A stretch of 64,000 nucleotides of DNA from Stenogyne calaminthoides (Eukaryota > Streptophyta > Magnoliopsida > Lamiales > Lamiaceae): NCBI GenBank assembly GCA_037126765.1, contig JBBCBC010000026.1, positions 29,187,698 through 29,251,697 of the forward strand. Reading direction: 5' to 3'. How positions within the stretch are numbered: position 1 is the stretch's first letter; every line of letters begins with the position of its first letter. The notes under the pieces are model-generated. The model saw nothing but the letters and a program-made list of their open reading frames with translations. It made no database searches and had not been told where the DNA came from. The translations under genes were made by a program, and so were the position numbers. Shown piece by piece: positions 11,691-23,100 of this stretch.

Positions 11691-12479
11691 ACACTATCGA
11701 CTGTTGAACTTAAACCCTGTCTTCCTCTTCTTTGCCTCGTCCGACTGATTAATCAAAGGAGATTTCTGATAATTCTTTCTAACGACTTTTTCTGAAATTT
11801 TCTTTCACACGGTACGCCATTCTATGTCGCATTCCACTTATTCCCCCGATTTAATTTCTGTTATGTAGATTTAATTTTCCATTTTCCCTAATAAAAATCG
11901 AAAGCATTTTCCCCCAAATTTTAGGGTTCATATATTGTGGGTTTGATATTTGTAATGTTTCACCATTATCAGTAGGGAAATATAAAATTTTGGTAATGGA
12001 AGATCTTTTTTTGTCCTTCTTTTGTTTAAAATTCAGTGGAAGCTAGTTTACTGTTCATGAAAAGGAATTGGTGATTTGATTTGGGTGTGCTTTTTACTTG
12101 TGATAGTATTCATGTTATAAGCAATATTATCAGTGTCCGGTTATTATTCAACTTAGGTATTGTTGATCGAATGCCTATTTAGTTGTTACTCTGTTTATAT
12201 TCCTGTAATTTGTTTGGTTGGTTTCTTTAAGAAAAAGTCCCCAAAATACGAATTTTTGGTTCTTCACTGAATATGATATTGTGAGCAATTCAGTAATGAC
12301 AAATGTGGGGGTGGGTAGATGTATGATAATGGGGTTACAATTTACAAATGTGGTTTAGGCTTGCTGCCTTCTTTCTGTAATCGAGCGTTCTGAAGCAAAC
12401 GGGAGAAACGTGCAATATTTGTGTTTATTGATATCTTGTTGACTTTAGTAATGATGGAAATGCAGTGAATTTTTCTTCC

Positions 12480-14217
12480 ATGGAGAGTTCTGATGATGAA
12501 AATGAAGGTAAGAATGAAGCTTCCGTACCAAAGGAAGTAGATGATTCTTCGAAACCTAAGCATACAAAATTTGTAGATGATGTTCTTAAAGGAACAAATG
12601 AGGGTTGCTTAGAGAATTTTCGTATGGATAAAGAGGTATTCTATAAATTGTGCAATATGCTACATGGCAGAGGCCTCCTACGTCATACAAATCGGATTAA
12701 GATCGAGGAGCAATTAGGAATATTTATGTTTATAGTTGGACATAATCTAAGAACCCGAGCAGTTCAAGAGCTGTTCAGATACTCAGGTGAAACAATCAGT
12801 CGCCATTTCAACAATGTTCTGACTGCAATTATGACTGTTTCGCTAGAAATGTTCCAGCCTCCAAAGTCTGATGTTTCAGCAGCAATTCGAGAAGACCCTC
12901 GATTTTACCCATATTTTGTGGTAAGAGACTTCTAGGTTCTTCACTGCTTCTTGTTGTTTTCTTTGCTTTTATCCATTATTCTTATATTTTACGGTTTTCA
13001 ATAAGAACTGTATTGGAGCAGTCAATAGCATACATTTTCCAGTTACAGTAGGTGTGGATGAACAAGGGCCTTTCCGAAATAAGAATGGTTTTCTTTCACA
13101 AAATGTATTGGCCGCATGCTCATTTGACATGAAATTTCACTATATTCTTGCTGGTTGGGAAGGCTCTGCACCAGAGATGCAACTTCTAGATGCAGCTCTG
13201 ACTAGGCGTTACAACCTGGAATTACCTGAAAGTATGTTCATTTTCTGCTCAAAGTATGAACACTAATTATCTTTTCTTTCAAGAGCACATTCTCTATAAT
13301 CTATAGAATTGTGAATACATGATTCCTTCTGGAGCTAAAAAGTTATTTGTCCCTGTCTACTGTCCAATTTTGTTCCCAAATAAGTTTACCTTTTCGATTT
13401 AGTCTCAAATTTACCCCAAAATCGCCTGAAAATTGAAAACGGTTTCGTTTTATGTCATGGAAATGTCACTCGTAAGGATTTAATTTGGGGTGAAAATTGG
13501 ATAGTGCATAAGTTATGGGCCCAAAATTGGGCATTCGCGTGGCATTAAACAAACTGCTTTCAAGTTTTAGCCCCATTTTTTTATTTTTTTTTAATGTTGG
13601 GACTAAATCGAAATTGTTAAAAAACTTTTTGGAATAAAAAATGGAGAGTAGACAAGTTGTGAGATAAAAAAAACTTTTTAACTCATTCCTCTGTGATATA
13701 TCTCAATGAAATTATAAAACTATGCTGCATGTTTAGTGTATCATGTATAATTTCAGGTAAATACTATCTTGTGAATACCAAATTTGCAAATATCCCTGGG
13801 TTCATTGCTCCGTATCCTGGAGTATCTCATACTCATCTTGAAGATGCTAGGGAGCTCTTCAATCATCGACATTCTATATTACACAATGTGACCGGTCGGA
13901 CTTTGGCAGCATTGAAGGAACGGTTTCCCATTTTGATGTCTGCCCCTCCTTATCCTCTGGCAACACAAGTGAAGCTGGTCATTGCAGCTTGTGCCCTTCA
14001 CAACTACATCCGAGACGAGAGTCCTGATGATTGGATCTTCAAAATGTACGAACAAGAAGCTACGGTGCCAGTGGAAGATCCGTTCCGAGCAGCTGAAACA
14101 CGACAATCAGACGTCGTGGAAGAGGTTGAACATGCTTCCCAGGTGCGAGATGATATCGCTACTGAGATATGGAACGATTATATACGTGATTTTGGCACCG
14201 TTGGTGATGTCCTGTAG
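12480..14217 (+). CDS. ALP1/HARBI1-like domesticated transposase
   Basis: Three coding exons fit consensus splice sites: 12480-12920, 13006-13231 and 13757-14217, giving 375 residues. A 5' leader exon ending near 11811 with an intron to 12464 is likely, because TGCAG precedes the first coding exon. The start is MESSDDENEG at 12480, the first ATG after that acceptor. Residues about 40-145 match the helical N-terminal region of Harbinger-derived proteins (FRMDKEVFYKLCNML; SGETISRHFNNVL). The nuclease domain follows: CIGAVNSIH, NVLAAC, GWEGSAPE, YYLVN, ELFNHRHS, LKERFPIL. In active PIF/Harbinger nucleases the first two catalytic acids are Asp, in GxxDGTH and GSxxD. Here they are Asn154 and Glu204, while Glu255 is kept. 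This suggests a host protein without nuclease activity. Arabidopsis ALP1 relatives associate with PRC2, but that role is not shown here. Confidence 0.85.
13330..13690. mobile_element. MITE in intron 2 of the ALP1-like gene
   Basis: Within the 525-bp second intron the two sides are imperfect inverted repeats. The left has TCTACTGTCCAATTTTG and CCTTTTCGATTTAGTC; the right has GACTAAATCGAAA and GAGTAGACAAGTTGTG. The same family sits in FtsH intron 3 (38.7-39.07 kb) with matching central phrases (GGCATTCTCGTG or GGCATTCGCGTGGCAT). Confidence 0.55.
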
Positions 14218-14669
14218 TTATGGATACTTGTCTTTTTGCCTCCATTTTGAATGATAGCTTCAATAGTATGAAGTAGCTTAAAATTTTCCAGTGTAGAGTC
14301 TGATTTTGTACAAGAAACAGCCATTATCACCAGAACTCTGTTCTGGAATTGTAAAAAAAAAATAGACAGTTGGTTTTGTAGTAGACATTGTACTTCAAAT
14401 TTCAAGTATATCCACTGGTTAAGGAAAATAGTGACTTCTTATGATTTATTTGGTTCCAAAATTATAATTCTCATATTTCCTAATTCCTGGGGGACTTTAT
14501 GATGTTGTCTTACAAAATACAGTTTATTTTAATTTAATTGTCATTTAAATAATCATGCATATAAATAATCAAATCCCTCTTTCTAGAAATACTAAAAGTT
14601 GTTTAATTAATGTACTTTAGAAGTGAGGACCCATCACAAAAATTTAAACATGCGCAAAGTTGAATGATC
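14218..14669. other. 3' flank of the ALP1-like gene
   Basis: Probable 3' UTR and intergenic AT-rich DNA. No feature is recognised. Confidence 0.4.
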
Positions 14670-14895
14670 TCTCTGAGGTTTAATAAATCAAGCAAATTAT
14701 TCCTTTTTTCAGAAATGAGTTAATAATTTTACCTGTTTTTTCTATATTTTTTTCGTGTTATTTTCTTCCTGGTATAATCTCAAAAACTTCAATATTTGAA
14801 AAAAAAAAGATACGAGAAATAAAAAAAATAGATAAAATTGTTAATTCATTTATGAAAAAAGGGGTAATTCACTTGATTTATTAAATCACATGGGG
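14670..14895. mobile_element. MITE-like inverted repeat upstream of the PPR gene
   Basis: Arms of about 50 bp: the left (14680-14732) contains TTTAATAAATCAAG and GAGTTAATAATTTTAC. The right (14834-14886) contains the complementary ATAAAATTGTTAATTC and CTTGATTTATTAAATC. The element ends about 185 bp before the PPR start codon. No target duplication was resolved. Confidence 0.5.
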
Positions 14896-15079
14896 TATTG
14901 TGCAATTTCCTAATCACGAGGGTATTTCGTACATTTTTTTCAAACCAAGAGAGATTTCATGCAATTAACCAGTTATTTGATGAGAAACTACGGTTAAACT
15001 TGAAACGAATAAAATTGAAGTTTTTTTTAGCATGTAGTGAAGTATATATATAGTCAGAGCCTCAATAACCTGCAGTAGC

Positions 15080-17466
15080 ATGACGCCAAGCAGGGGATTT
15101 GCCGCACAAATCAGCAACTGCTTACAACTTCTTGAAGCTTTTACAGAATCAAAATCACTCAAACAGGGCAAAACAATTCATCAATTCCTTCTCAAATTCA
15201 CCGGCAATGATTTCGTCTCTCAATCATTACTCTTAGACAAGCTCACTCGTCTCTACATTTCATGCAAAAGGCCTCATCTTGCGCATCGAGTCTTCAACTC
15301 AATCCCAATTCTAGCAAGAAAAAACAAGACTATATTATGGAACCAAATGATTAGGGCATACGCGTGGAACGGCCCCTTTGAGAAAGCCGTCGATTTGTAC
15401 AATGAAATGGTGGATTCTGGGATTAAACCCACGAAATACACGTACCCTTTTGTGCTCAAGGCCTGTTCCGCTTTGCAGGATATGGAAACTGGGTTACGGA
15501 TTCATGGGGATGTGAAAAGACTTGATCTTGATAGTGATGTTTATGTTTGTACGGCGTTGGTTAATTTTTATGTCAAGTGTGGGTGTTTGTTGGAGGCACG
15601 GAAGGTGTTTGATGAAATGCCTGAAAGAGATGTTGTGGCGTGGAACGCGATGGTTTCGGGGTTTTCGTTGCGTGGGATGTATTGGGATGCGGTTGGATTG
15701 GTTTCGGAGATGCAACGGAAGGGAGTGGAGCCTAATTCGTCGACGGTGTGTCGATTTTGCCTGTGATTGGTGAGGCGCGTAGGTTGAGGGAAGGAAAGGC
15801 TTTTCATGGTTTTTGCTTGAGAAGGGGTCTTGATTTTGATGTTGTCGTTGGGACGGGGTTTCTTGATATGTATGGGAAATGTGGTTTCTTGGTTTATGCA
15901 AGGAGGATTTTCGGTGCACTGGCTTTAAAAAATGAGGTAACTTGGAGTGCTATTATTGGAGCTTGTGTTACGTGTAATTCTATGGAGAATGGCTTGGAAT
16001 ATCTTGCGAAAATGAGGATGGAGATTCGTGAGAGTCCTTCGTGTATTATACTCGCGACTGTTATTCGTGGTTGTGCTAAGCTGAACGATTTGAACATGGG
16101 GCGGCAGCTTCATTGTTACGCGATTAAGTTGGGTTCTTCGTTAGAACTTATGGTGGCGAATACACTTGTTTCAATGTACGCGAAATGTGGATCGATAAAC
16201 GAGGGGATGACATTCTTCGAAGAAATGCCAGTTACAGATTCTGTTTCCTACAGTGCTGTAATCTCCGGTTGTGTTCAAAGTGGCTTTGCAGAGGAAGCCC
16301 TTCAAATGTTCCAAAAAATGCAGCTTGACTGCGTTGCCCCCGAATTGGCAACCATGATGGGCTTGTTACCAGCTTGTTCATATCTAGCCGCGCTGCAACA
16401 TGGAGTTTGTGCACATGGCTATTCAATCGTTCGTGGATTCACATCAGATGTCTCGATTTGTAATGCCCTAATTGACATGTACAGTAAGTGCGGTAAGATG
16501 GAAGACGCTAGGCGTGTCTTTGATAGGATTTACGATAAGGATGTCGTCTCATGGAATGCAATGATTGTGGGTTACGGAATCCACGGAAGGGGGAAAGAAG
16601 CACTTCTGCTCTTTCACGATATGCAGAATCGAAGCTTCAAACCGGACCACATAACCTTCATTGCTCTGCTTTCAGCTTGTAGCCATTCAGGGCTTGTTAA
16701 AGAAGGAAAGCATCTGTTTTCTCTCATGATTCAAGAATTTGGTATTGTTCCAAAAATGGACCACTATTTTTGCATGGTGGATGTATTAGGGCGTGCTGGT
16801 CTTTTAGACGAGGCTTACAAGCTCATTACCACGATGCCATTTGAGCCCGATTCGCACCTATGGAATGCCTTGCTCTCTGCCTGTAGAGTCCACAAAAACG
16901 TAGAACTTGGAGAAGAAGTTTCGATAAAGATCCAAAATTTGGGGCATTCGAGCCCTGGAAATTTCGTTCTCATGTATAATTTATACACCACTGCTCAAAG
17001 ATGGGACGACGCTGCAAACGTCAGAATCCAGCAGAAGGAGCTGGGCTTCAAGAAGAAACCGGGGTGCAGTTGGATGGAAGTGAACGGGGTCGTTCATGCA
17101 TTCGTTGGTGGGGATTGGTCTCATCCTGAATCGTCGATAATATACGAGAAACTGGAGGAACTTGTTGATGGAATGAAGAGATTAGGCTATGCTGCTGAAT
17201 CTTATTTTGTGTACCATGATGTTGAAGAAGAGGAAAAAGAGAAGATTCTTCTGTCTCATAGTGAGAAACTTGCTGTTGCATATGGGATTATTAGCCTTAA
17301 GCCTAATAAACCTTTTCTTGTTACAAAGAATTTGAGGGTATGTGGTGATTGCCATACTGCTTTAAAATACATCACAATTATAGCTAAGAGAGATATAACT
17401 GTTAGAGATACAAGTAGGTTTCATCATTTTAGCAATGGGATTTGCAGCTGTGGAGAGTTCTGGTGA
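15080..17466 (+). CDS. PPR protein, E/E+/DYW class, with one apparent frameshift
   Basis: Organelle RNA-binding protein of the PLS pentatricopeptide family with a C-terminal DYW cytidine deaminase domain; such proteins edit C to U in chloroplast or mitochondrial transcripts. The gene is intronless, as usual. The first frame (15080-15766) covers the N-terminus and early repeats (NQMIRAYAWNG; VFDEMPERDVVAWNAMVSGFS). The second (from 15748, one frame off) covers the other repeats, E and E+ motifs (GCSWMEVNG) and the DYW domain: HSEKLAVAYGI with the His-Glu active-site signature, CGDCH, and the ending GEFW in place of DYW. The frames join at 15743-15751, where one base appears missing (a Val codon is short by one G). 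With it restored the protein would be about 795 residues, normal for the class. From memory it resembles Arabidopsis At3g16610. A sequencing error or a recent null allele would both explain the shift. Confidence 0.85.
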
Positions 17467-17815
17467 GGACATACATGATTTTGGTTAAGAGTATTTCGTC
17501 TGTTTTATGTGAGACGATCTCATAGAACTGATATATGAAGTCGAGATCATGTGAAGAAGTTCACATTTTTTCAATTTAACCGTACACATTTTTTCAATTG
17601 CACAAAAGATGATCAATTAGGCTTAGCGCGGACCCCACAAAATTATAGGCGCCGAGTTACCTTCTTTTGGGATTTTTGAATTATTACAAATTAGAAAGGT
17701 CAATTTTGAACTCAATGTAAGTGACTATTGTAAAGTAATAAGAGCAGTGATATCCGTTTTTAAATACAGTGATATAAATTTTATATTATGAATAAGTTTT
17801 ATAGGAGACTTTTTC
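17467..17815. other. 3' flank of the PPR gene with a MITE-like motif
   Basis: Near 17500-17530 the phrase TTATGTGAGACGATCTCATA matches the ends of the small repeats at 35.86-35.96 and 40.64-40.78 kb (AGACGGTCTCAT family). Nothing else is recognised. Confidence 0.35.
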
Positions 17816-17819
17816 ATTA

Positions 17820-18440
17820 CTAGAAATGTCTTTTTTAGTATCGAAAATTTAGTATCAGATGCATTTATGGATACTAAAGTTTATTCTTTTGTATCCAATC
17901 AATTGCTTCCGATACTAATTTCATGGGCAATGAACCTTTGATATCGAAAATTTATTTTTTGATACTATTATTTTATAGCATCCGTTATTTTTTATGCTAA
18001 TGTGTTTTTGGTATTAGTAATTTATTTATTGATACCACTTAGTTTTAACATCAATAGATTTTTTTGGATACTAGATACCTTTGGTATCGAAAATTTATTT
18101 TCAGATATTATTAATTTTATAATATCAAAATTAATTTTGATACTATTTTTACATTAGTATTAATAATTTATTTATTGATACTACTTAATTTTTATATCAA
18201 ATATTATTTTTGATACCAAAACTCAATGGTATCGGAAATTAAATTTTTGATACTATTGTTATTTGTTATTAGTAATTTATTTATTGATACAATTTATTTT
18301 TAGCATCAAAATTTTTTTTTTTATACCAATTATGGTTGGTATTGGAAATTAATTATAGCATCTAATATTTGTCTGATACTAGTGCTATTTTGTATTAATA
18401 ATTTATTTATAGTTGTTTTGGCACTGGTATCGGAAAAAAG
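17820..18440. repeat. Degenerate tandem array, about four 115-145 bp units
   Basis: The phrase GGTATCGAAAATTTATTTT (or a close variant) recurs at about 17936, 18079, 18226 and 18338. A second phrase, TATTAGTAATTTATTTATTGATAC, recurs at about 18016, 18150, 18266 and 18391. Many short TGATACTA and GTATCGG segments in both orientations resemble subterminal repeats of CACTA-type elements. A possible left end near 17817 reads ATTACTAGAAATG. Element identity is uncertain. Confidence 0.5.
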
Positions 18441-19053
18441 GTTTTAATTTAAATTTTAAAAGCATATCCGCCTTTTTAAATTCATCCAAATAAGCAGTCA
18501 CCATTGACAAATTACTGAAAATTTAAGCAAAATCTTAAAATAACAGTATCACAAGAAAAAAAATCAATTTAATTTAAAATAAATAAACAATAACAATGAA
18601 AACTTGAAACCTGAGTACATAATAATGAAGAGAAGAATAGTATAATTAAGCAAAGTAAACATGTAATACCCCGCGCTTTTAATATTAATTAATTGGCCTA
18701 TATATTTCATGATTTGCATACATTTTATATTATTTATGTGTTAATATTATTTATGTGATATTCTTAATTTTTTATGATATATTTTGCGTTAAAAATATTT
18801 TAAAAGGATTGAATTATTTGTTATGCTCATGCATGAATAGTGTTGAGAAAATTCTAATTTAATTTATTGGTGGGGTTTAATAGTATTGGAGTGCACATTG
18901 CAATTTATTTGATTATTACATAAATTAAGTGTAAATAATTTAGTATTAATGACTAATAATATTAATTAGTTAAATGGAAAAGTAATTAAAGAAATAAAAT
19001 TAATGTATATCATCACATTTTTACACACACGTATACACCATATGTATATCTAA

Positions 19054-19085
19054 ATTTATATATATATATATATATATATATATGC
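19054..19085. repeat. (TA)n microsatellite
   Basis: Run of TATATA inside the solo LTR. Confidence 0.9.
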
Positions 19086-19303
19086 ATACTAAGTTAATCC
19101 TTTTAACATAGTAATGATATAATAATAAGAATAATAATATAATATTACTAGACATAAGAATAATAAAATAAGTAAATGAAAGGTGACTTACCTGGGAAGC
19201 TAGGTTCAAGGCGGTGAATTGGATGGATATACATATACTCCCAAATCTTATATACACAAGCTATGCACAAAATCGCTGAGGACAGCGTGAGCAACTAGGG
19301 AAA

Positions 19304-19305
19304 AG

Positions 19306-19391
<86 letters not shown>
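19304..19391. repeat. (TAA)n microsatellite
   Basis: About 28 uninterrupted TAA units followed by a poly-A run, inside the solo LTR. Confidence 0.95.
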
Positions 19392-19400
<9 letters not shown>

Positions 19401-20621
19401 AAAAAAACTAGTTAGCCGAAAAAAAAAAAAAAAAAAGGAGAAATATAGAAGAAAAGAAAGAAGAGGATTCTGGCGAAGGGGATTAGGCGAAATTTATAAG
19501 ATTGAAGCAGAAGATTAAATGTCGAGAAGCTGAAATCGTGATTTTAAATTTAGAGTGTGTTGCCTCACTTTCAGATAAAGTACATTTTTATCTTCAACTA
19601 CAATGCATAAATTTAATATTTAGTGAATTATATATATTTGATTGGTGATTATGTGAATATTTAAGGGTATAATGACATTTGATTATCGTTCAGTGATTAT
19701 CATAAAATAAACTTGTGAATTTAATAATTGTTATGGGATGAACATGTGAGTTTCATGGTTATTGTGGATTGAACCTGCGAGTTCAATGAGATGTGAGATA
19801 TTGAATGTTGCATTGCATAAATATATCATACATGGACATGAAAATATATCGTTTTAGGGTATGTACAAATGATCTCCGGGTAAGAAGATCATTGTATTAG
19901 TAGAAATGGATTAGGTGATTCGTATTATTGGCCACGTGGTGGTCTGTGTATTGAGCTTATGCCGGCATACAACTATAAGTCTGGGGCCCCAGCAAATGAG
20001 TAGAAATTGATAGGGTGATTAGAAATGGATAGGATGAGTAGAAATGGACGAGATGATTTCAAGAGTGAGAGTTTATGAGAATGATTTCCAAACAATTCAT
20101 GTCATGCATAATTTCTACTTACTGAGTTTTATCTCATCTAGTTTATGCATTGTAGGTAATCATGGGATGTTGTGACGTGGTAGCTTACTGGACAAGCTGT
20201 GGAACTCCTGCAGGTCTTGAGTGGCCGTGGACATAGATGACGACCTGTTGGGCATACCGTGACATATTTTGTTTCCGTTGTTATATTTGGAGTTTGATTA
20301 TGAATTGCTAATTTGTTGGTATTGTTTATATATAAATGAATGTGAACATGTTATTTTAGACGTGAATCGATATTGTTTAGTAAAAAAAAAAAAATTATAG
20401 CAAGATTTCAGGTTGAATTATATTTATATTAAGATAATAATTAATGAGTTAAATAAGGATGGTCTTGACAAAACATCAACAAACTCATGACCAGAATCAT
20501 TTGAAAGAAGTGTGTTTTGAGTATCATGAAACAAATAATATATGGAGGGCGACATATTTCAAAGATTAATTTGTGCACTCGACCCAACGTGATTTATCTA
20601 TTAATTCATATAGCCAACGCC

Positions 20622-20795
20622 AATTTTTGGAATTATTAAAGGCTTAATTTGTTACTAGTGAAGAAAAAAGGCTTGTTTGAACAGCTATTAAAGGTTTGAT
20701 AGTTCAATTTTTTGGGATAATTAAAGGCTTAGTTTGTTACTAGTGAAGAAAAAAGGCTTGTTTGACTAGCTATTAAAGGTTTGATAGTTCAATTA
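20622..20795. repeat. Tandem duplication, unit about 85 bp
   Basis: Two adjacent copies, each with TTGTTACTAGTGAAGAAAAA and GCTATTAAAGGTTTGATAG. The second starts 85 bp after the first, with few differences. Confidence 0.85.
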
Positions 20796-20799
20796 ATTT

Positions 20800-22080
20800 A
20801 TTCGATCCCAAAATTCACTAAGTTATATACAAAATTAGCTATAGAACTTATTTATTAATTATCATTTCTCTCTCTCTCTACATATGTCTAATTAAATCTC
20901 TGTTAGTCTTCAAGATAAACTCAAATTGGATTATTTTTATTTGTTGGCATGAATCACAAACATGATATATATACATTAATGGCATATTCTGTAAACGCTA
21001 TAAATAGTTTCTGGTGGGCGACAAACCATTAATATTCCAATTAAGGCTTAAGTTCTAGGCACATATTTTATTCTTTTTTCAAATTTAACATATACTTTCA
21101 GATCACTTGATGCTTAAAAATATCCCGAGTCATTATCTCCGATAAGATCCGTCTCGTATGGACACCGGAGTCCACTTATTTTAACCTGCTGACGTCTAAA
21201 TATAAAATTTATATATATAATCATTGGCCATGTTTATATTGGTTGGTTTAGGTCTGCACAATTAAATTTTTGCATATCTTTTTAATATTTACACGTCAAA
21301 AATACAAGTGAATTTCATCTGATAAATTTTTGAATTAATTTTGGAAGGGGGCGAGCATTATGTTATACTCCCTTTATCCCAATTTTTTTTTACAACTAAT
21401 GTTTGCATGGTATTTAATGTTGAATTGTTTATTATATAGTATGTTGAGATTATAATAGACAATTACACTTCACTAAATTATAAAATAATATGTTTTAGTT
21501 TAAAGTGATAAAATGTTGAGCGTTTGAGTGAGTAATATATGGTAAATATATTGTGGTTGAAGAATTTGAGTTAAAATGAGTTTTGACATTAAACCGTACA
21601 AAAGAGTTTGGGAACTATATTATATACGTTCGATTAAAGAAATGGTATTCATAAAAAAATCCGTCTTTATTCACTTGAGGTCGCAGAACCATAGGCGCCT
21701 GAATCACGAGTCATACTTAGGATTGAAAAGTAGGTGGCGACCCTACTATACTTCGATAAAGAGTCCACCGGACTACCTCTTTTACAAATACTTTTTCGAG
21801 AATCGAAAAAACATCGAAAAAAAAAAAAAAAATTGGGACATAATAGAAGGAATATATAAGAAAAGACACAAAGGAAGGATATGAAATTATTCCATTTAAA
21901 GAAATGGTCTGTCTTTTTTGCATCTTTTTTGATTCTTTGGAACTATAAAAATACCCCCATTGAATTATTTGGTCCCACTCGTTATCAATGGGTCTTTATT
22001 CACAAGCCATTCACATCATTAATGTTATATCCATCCTTCAAAAGTCAATCATTGATTCATTAATGTGTTTCCACTTTTCT
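20800..22080. other. Intergenic, no gene recognised
   Basis: AT-rich. An open frame at 21576-21884 has no similarity I recognise and contains a long Lys run from a poly-A tract; it is not supported as a gene. Confidence 0.4.
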
Positions 22081-22099
22081 TGATTGTCGTCTACGTTTT

Positions 22100-22220
22100 C
22101 CGGGTGCGTGGCAACAGGCAACTAAAACCCTTCGGCACGTGTCTCAGATACCAGACACGTGTGGTAGTCTAGGGTTCCACACGTGTCGCCAAAACCAGAT
22201 TCGTTGGCCTATATATAGTC
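22100..22220 (+). promoter_or_regulatory. G-box cluster and TATA promoter of small-gene copy C
   Basis: Three CACGTG cores lie at 22136-22141, 22156-22161 and 22180-22185; the last has the context TTCCACACGTGTCGCC. A TATA box, CTATATATAG, lies at 22209-22218. A fourth core (22263-22268) lies in the leader. Paired G-boxes of the ACACGTGTC type are classical ABA-responsive elements; hormone control is an inference. This is the best preserved of the three promoters. Confidence 0.6.
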
Positions 22221-22239
22221 AACCTTCAACCATCAATTC

Positions 22240-23100
22240 TTTCACTCACCTCGTACTGCTCACACGTGCACCACTCCATAATACATACTTATTCTCCCTC
22301 TTGCAAGTTGCAACCATGTTTTTCGGCCTTTTCTTTTTTATTCTCCTTTTACCCCAAAAGTAAATATATATTTTTTGATGCTTAATAATCAATTAAAAAT
22401 TTTAAATTGTGTACTTAATATGTTATTTTCTCTTTCATGTTAATTAATGTGCAAGAGTTACGTAGGTCTCATGTGATAATGTGCACCAATCAAGTAAACT
22501 GTGCAATTCAAGTGTATTTTCAGAACATGCAACTTATTGTACTGAAATATGCATTTAGTATCAACTTTGAAAATAAGTCGCATGTTTCTGTATGAGCAAG
22601 ATGAGTTGCATATATTAAAAATGCGCTTAAATTACACAATTATTTTGTTATTTCTTTATTAATTAATTGATTTGTAATCGGAAAGGTTTTCTCTTAGTTT
22701 TAGACGTCGTTTTAGGCAAGAAATTGTTGTGAGAGACATATTCGTACGTCGAATATATATTGAACTACTTTGATATTATTAGCTTTCAATTTTGTTGATT
22801 TTGTGCTCTTATAATAATTGGTGAATTTAATATATTTCTATTTGTTTAATAATGCAGGGGGAAACGTATGTAAAAAACATGGCCGTGGGGATAAATGACA
22901 AGAGGATTCTGCCCTAATTACAATATTTATTTCGAAGAAATCCACGTCTCACCTTATCCCCCACATTTCAATGGTGGTGACAACTTTTTAAGTAGTCTAT
23001 GTATTTTTCTGTGGTTACTAAATGTTTGTTTTAAGTGTACGTGTACTAGCTTTTTAATAGTGTCATGTGAATAAGAATAAGTTGGGGCTTCACCGCCATG
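22240..23100 (+). other. Small two-exon gene, copy C (short ORF or ncRNA)
   Basis: Best member of the small family. The leader has CAACCTTCAACC and TTTCACTCACCT and runs to GCAACC-ATG at 22316. The frame reads MFFGLFFFILLLPQK and its stop overlaps a GT donor (AAG|TAA, GT at 22360-22361). An acceptor TGCAG ends at 22857, giving an intron of about 498 bp. If spliced, the frame gains only GKRM before a stop, for a 19-residue hydrophobic peptide. The downstream exon has GGCCGTGG, ATCCACGTCT and TTTCAATGGTGG, shared with copy A. It also has a small stem (GTGGGGATAA, complemented near 22948-22961). The short frame may be coding or may only be conserved as RNA. I do not recognise the family. Confidence 0.5.

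Larger units (their letters stand above)
18662..20470. mobile_element. Solo LTR of a gypsy-type retrotransposon
   Basis: An 1809-bp segment begins TGTAATACCCCGC and ends GGTCTTGACA, with the canonical TG...CA termini. It is flanked by the identical 5-bp direct repeat AAACA (18657-18661 and 20471-20475), the duplication expected from integrase. There are no internal protein domains, so it is a solo LTR left by recombination between two LTRs. The TGTAATACCCC start resembles LTRs of Ty3/gypsy chromoviruses of the Tekay type (inference). A large TAA microsatellite lies inside. Confidence 0.8.

Noticed and set aside
19021..19257. 78-codon minus-strand frame
   Set aside because: Lies over a TA microsatellite inside the solo LTR; low-complexity Tyr/Ile repeats.
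21362..21600. Stowaway MITE beginning TACTCCCTTTATCCCA
   Set aside because: The left end looks right, but I could not find the matching right end.
21576..21884. 102-codon open frame
   Set aside because: No recognised motif, unusual composition with a Lys run from poly-A, and no promoter or splice context; probably chance.
22858..22965. Possible microRNA precursor in exon 2 of small-gene copy C
   Set aside because: The complementary tracts are only 10-11 bp, too short for a plant miRNA duplex.
2628..23100. miR399-type target mimic (IPS1/At4-like) explanation for the small-gene family
   Set aside because: I looked for the conserved mimic motif and did not find it in any copy.
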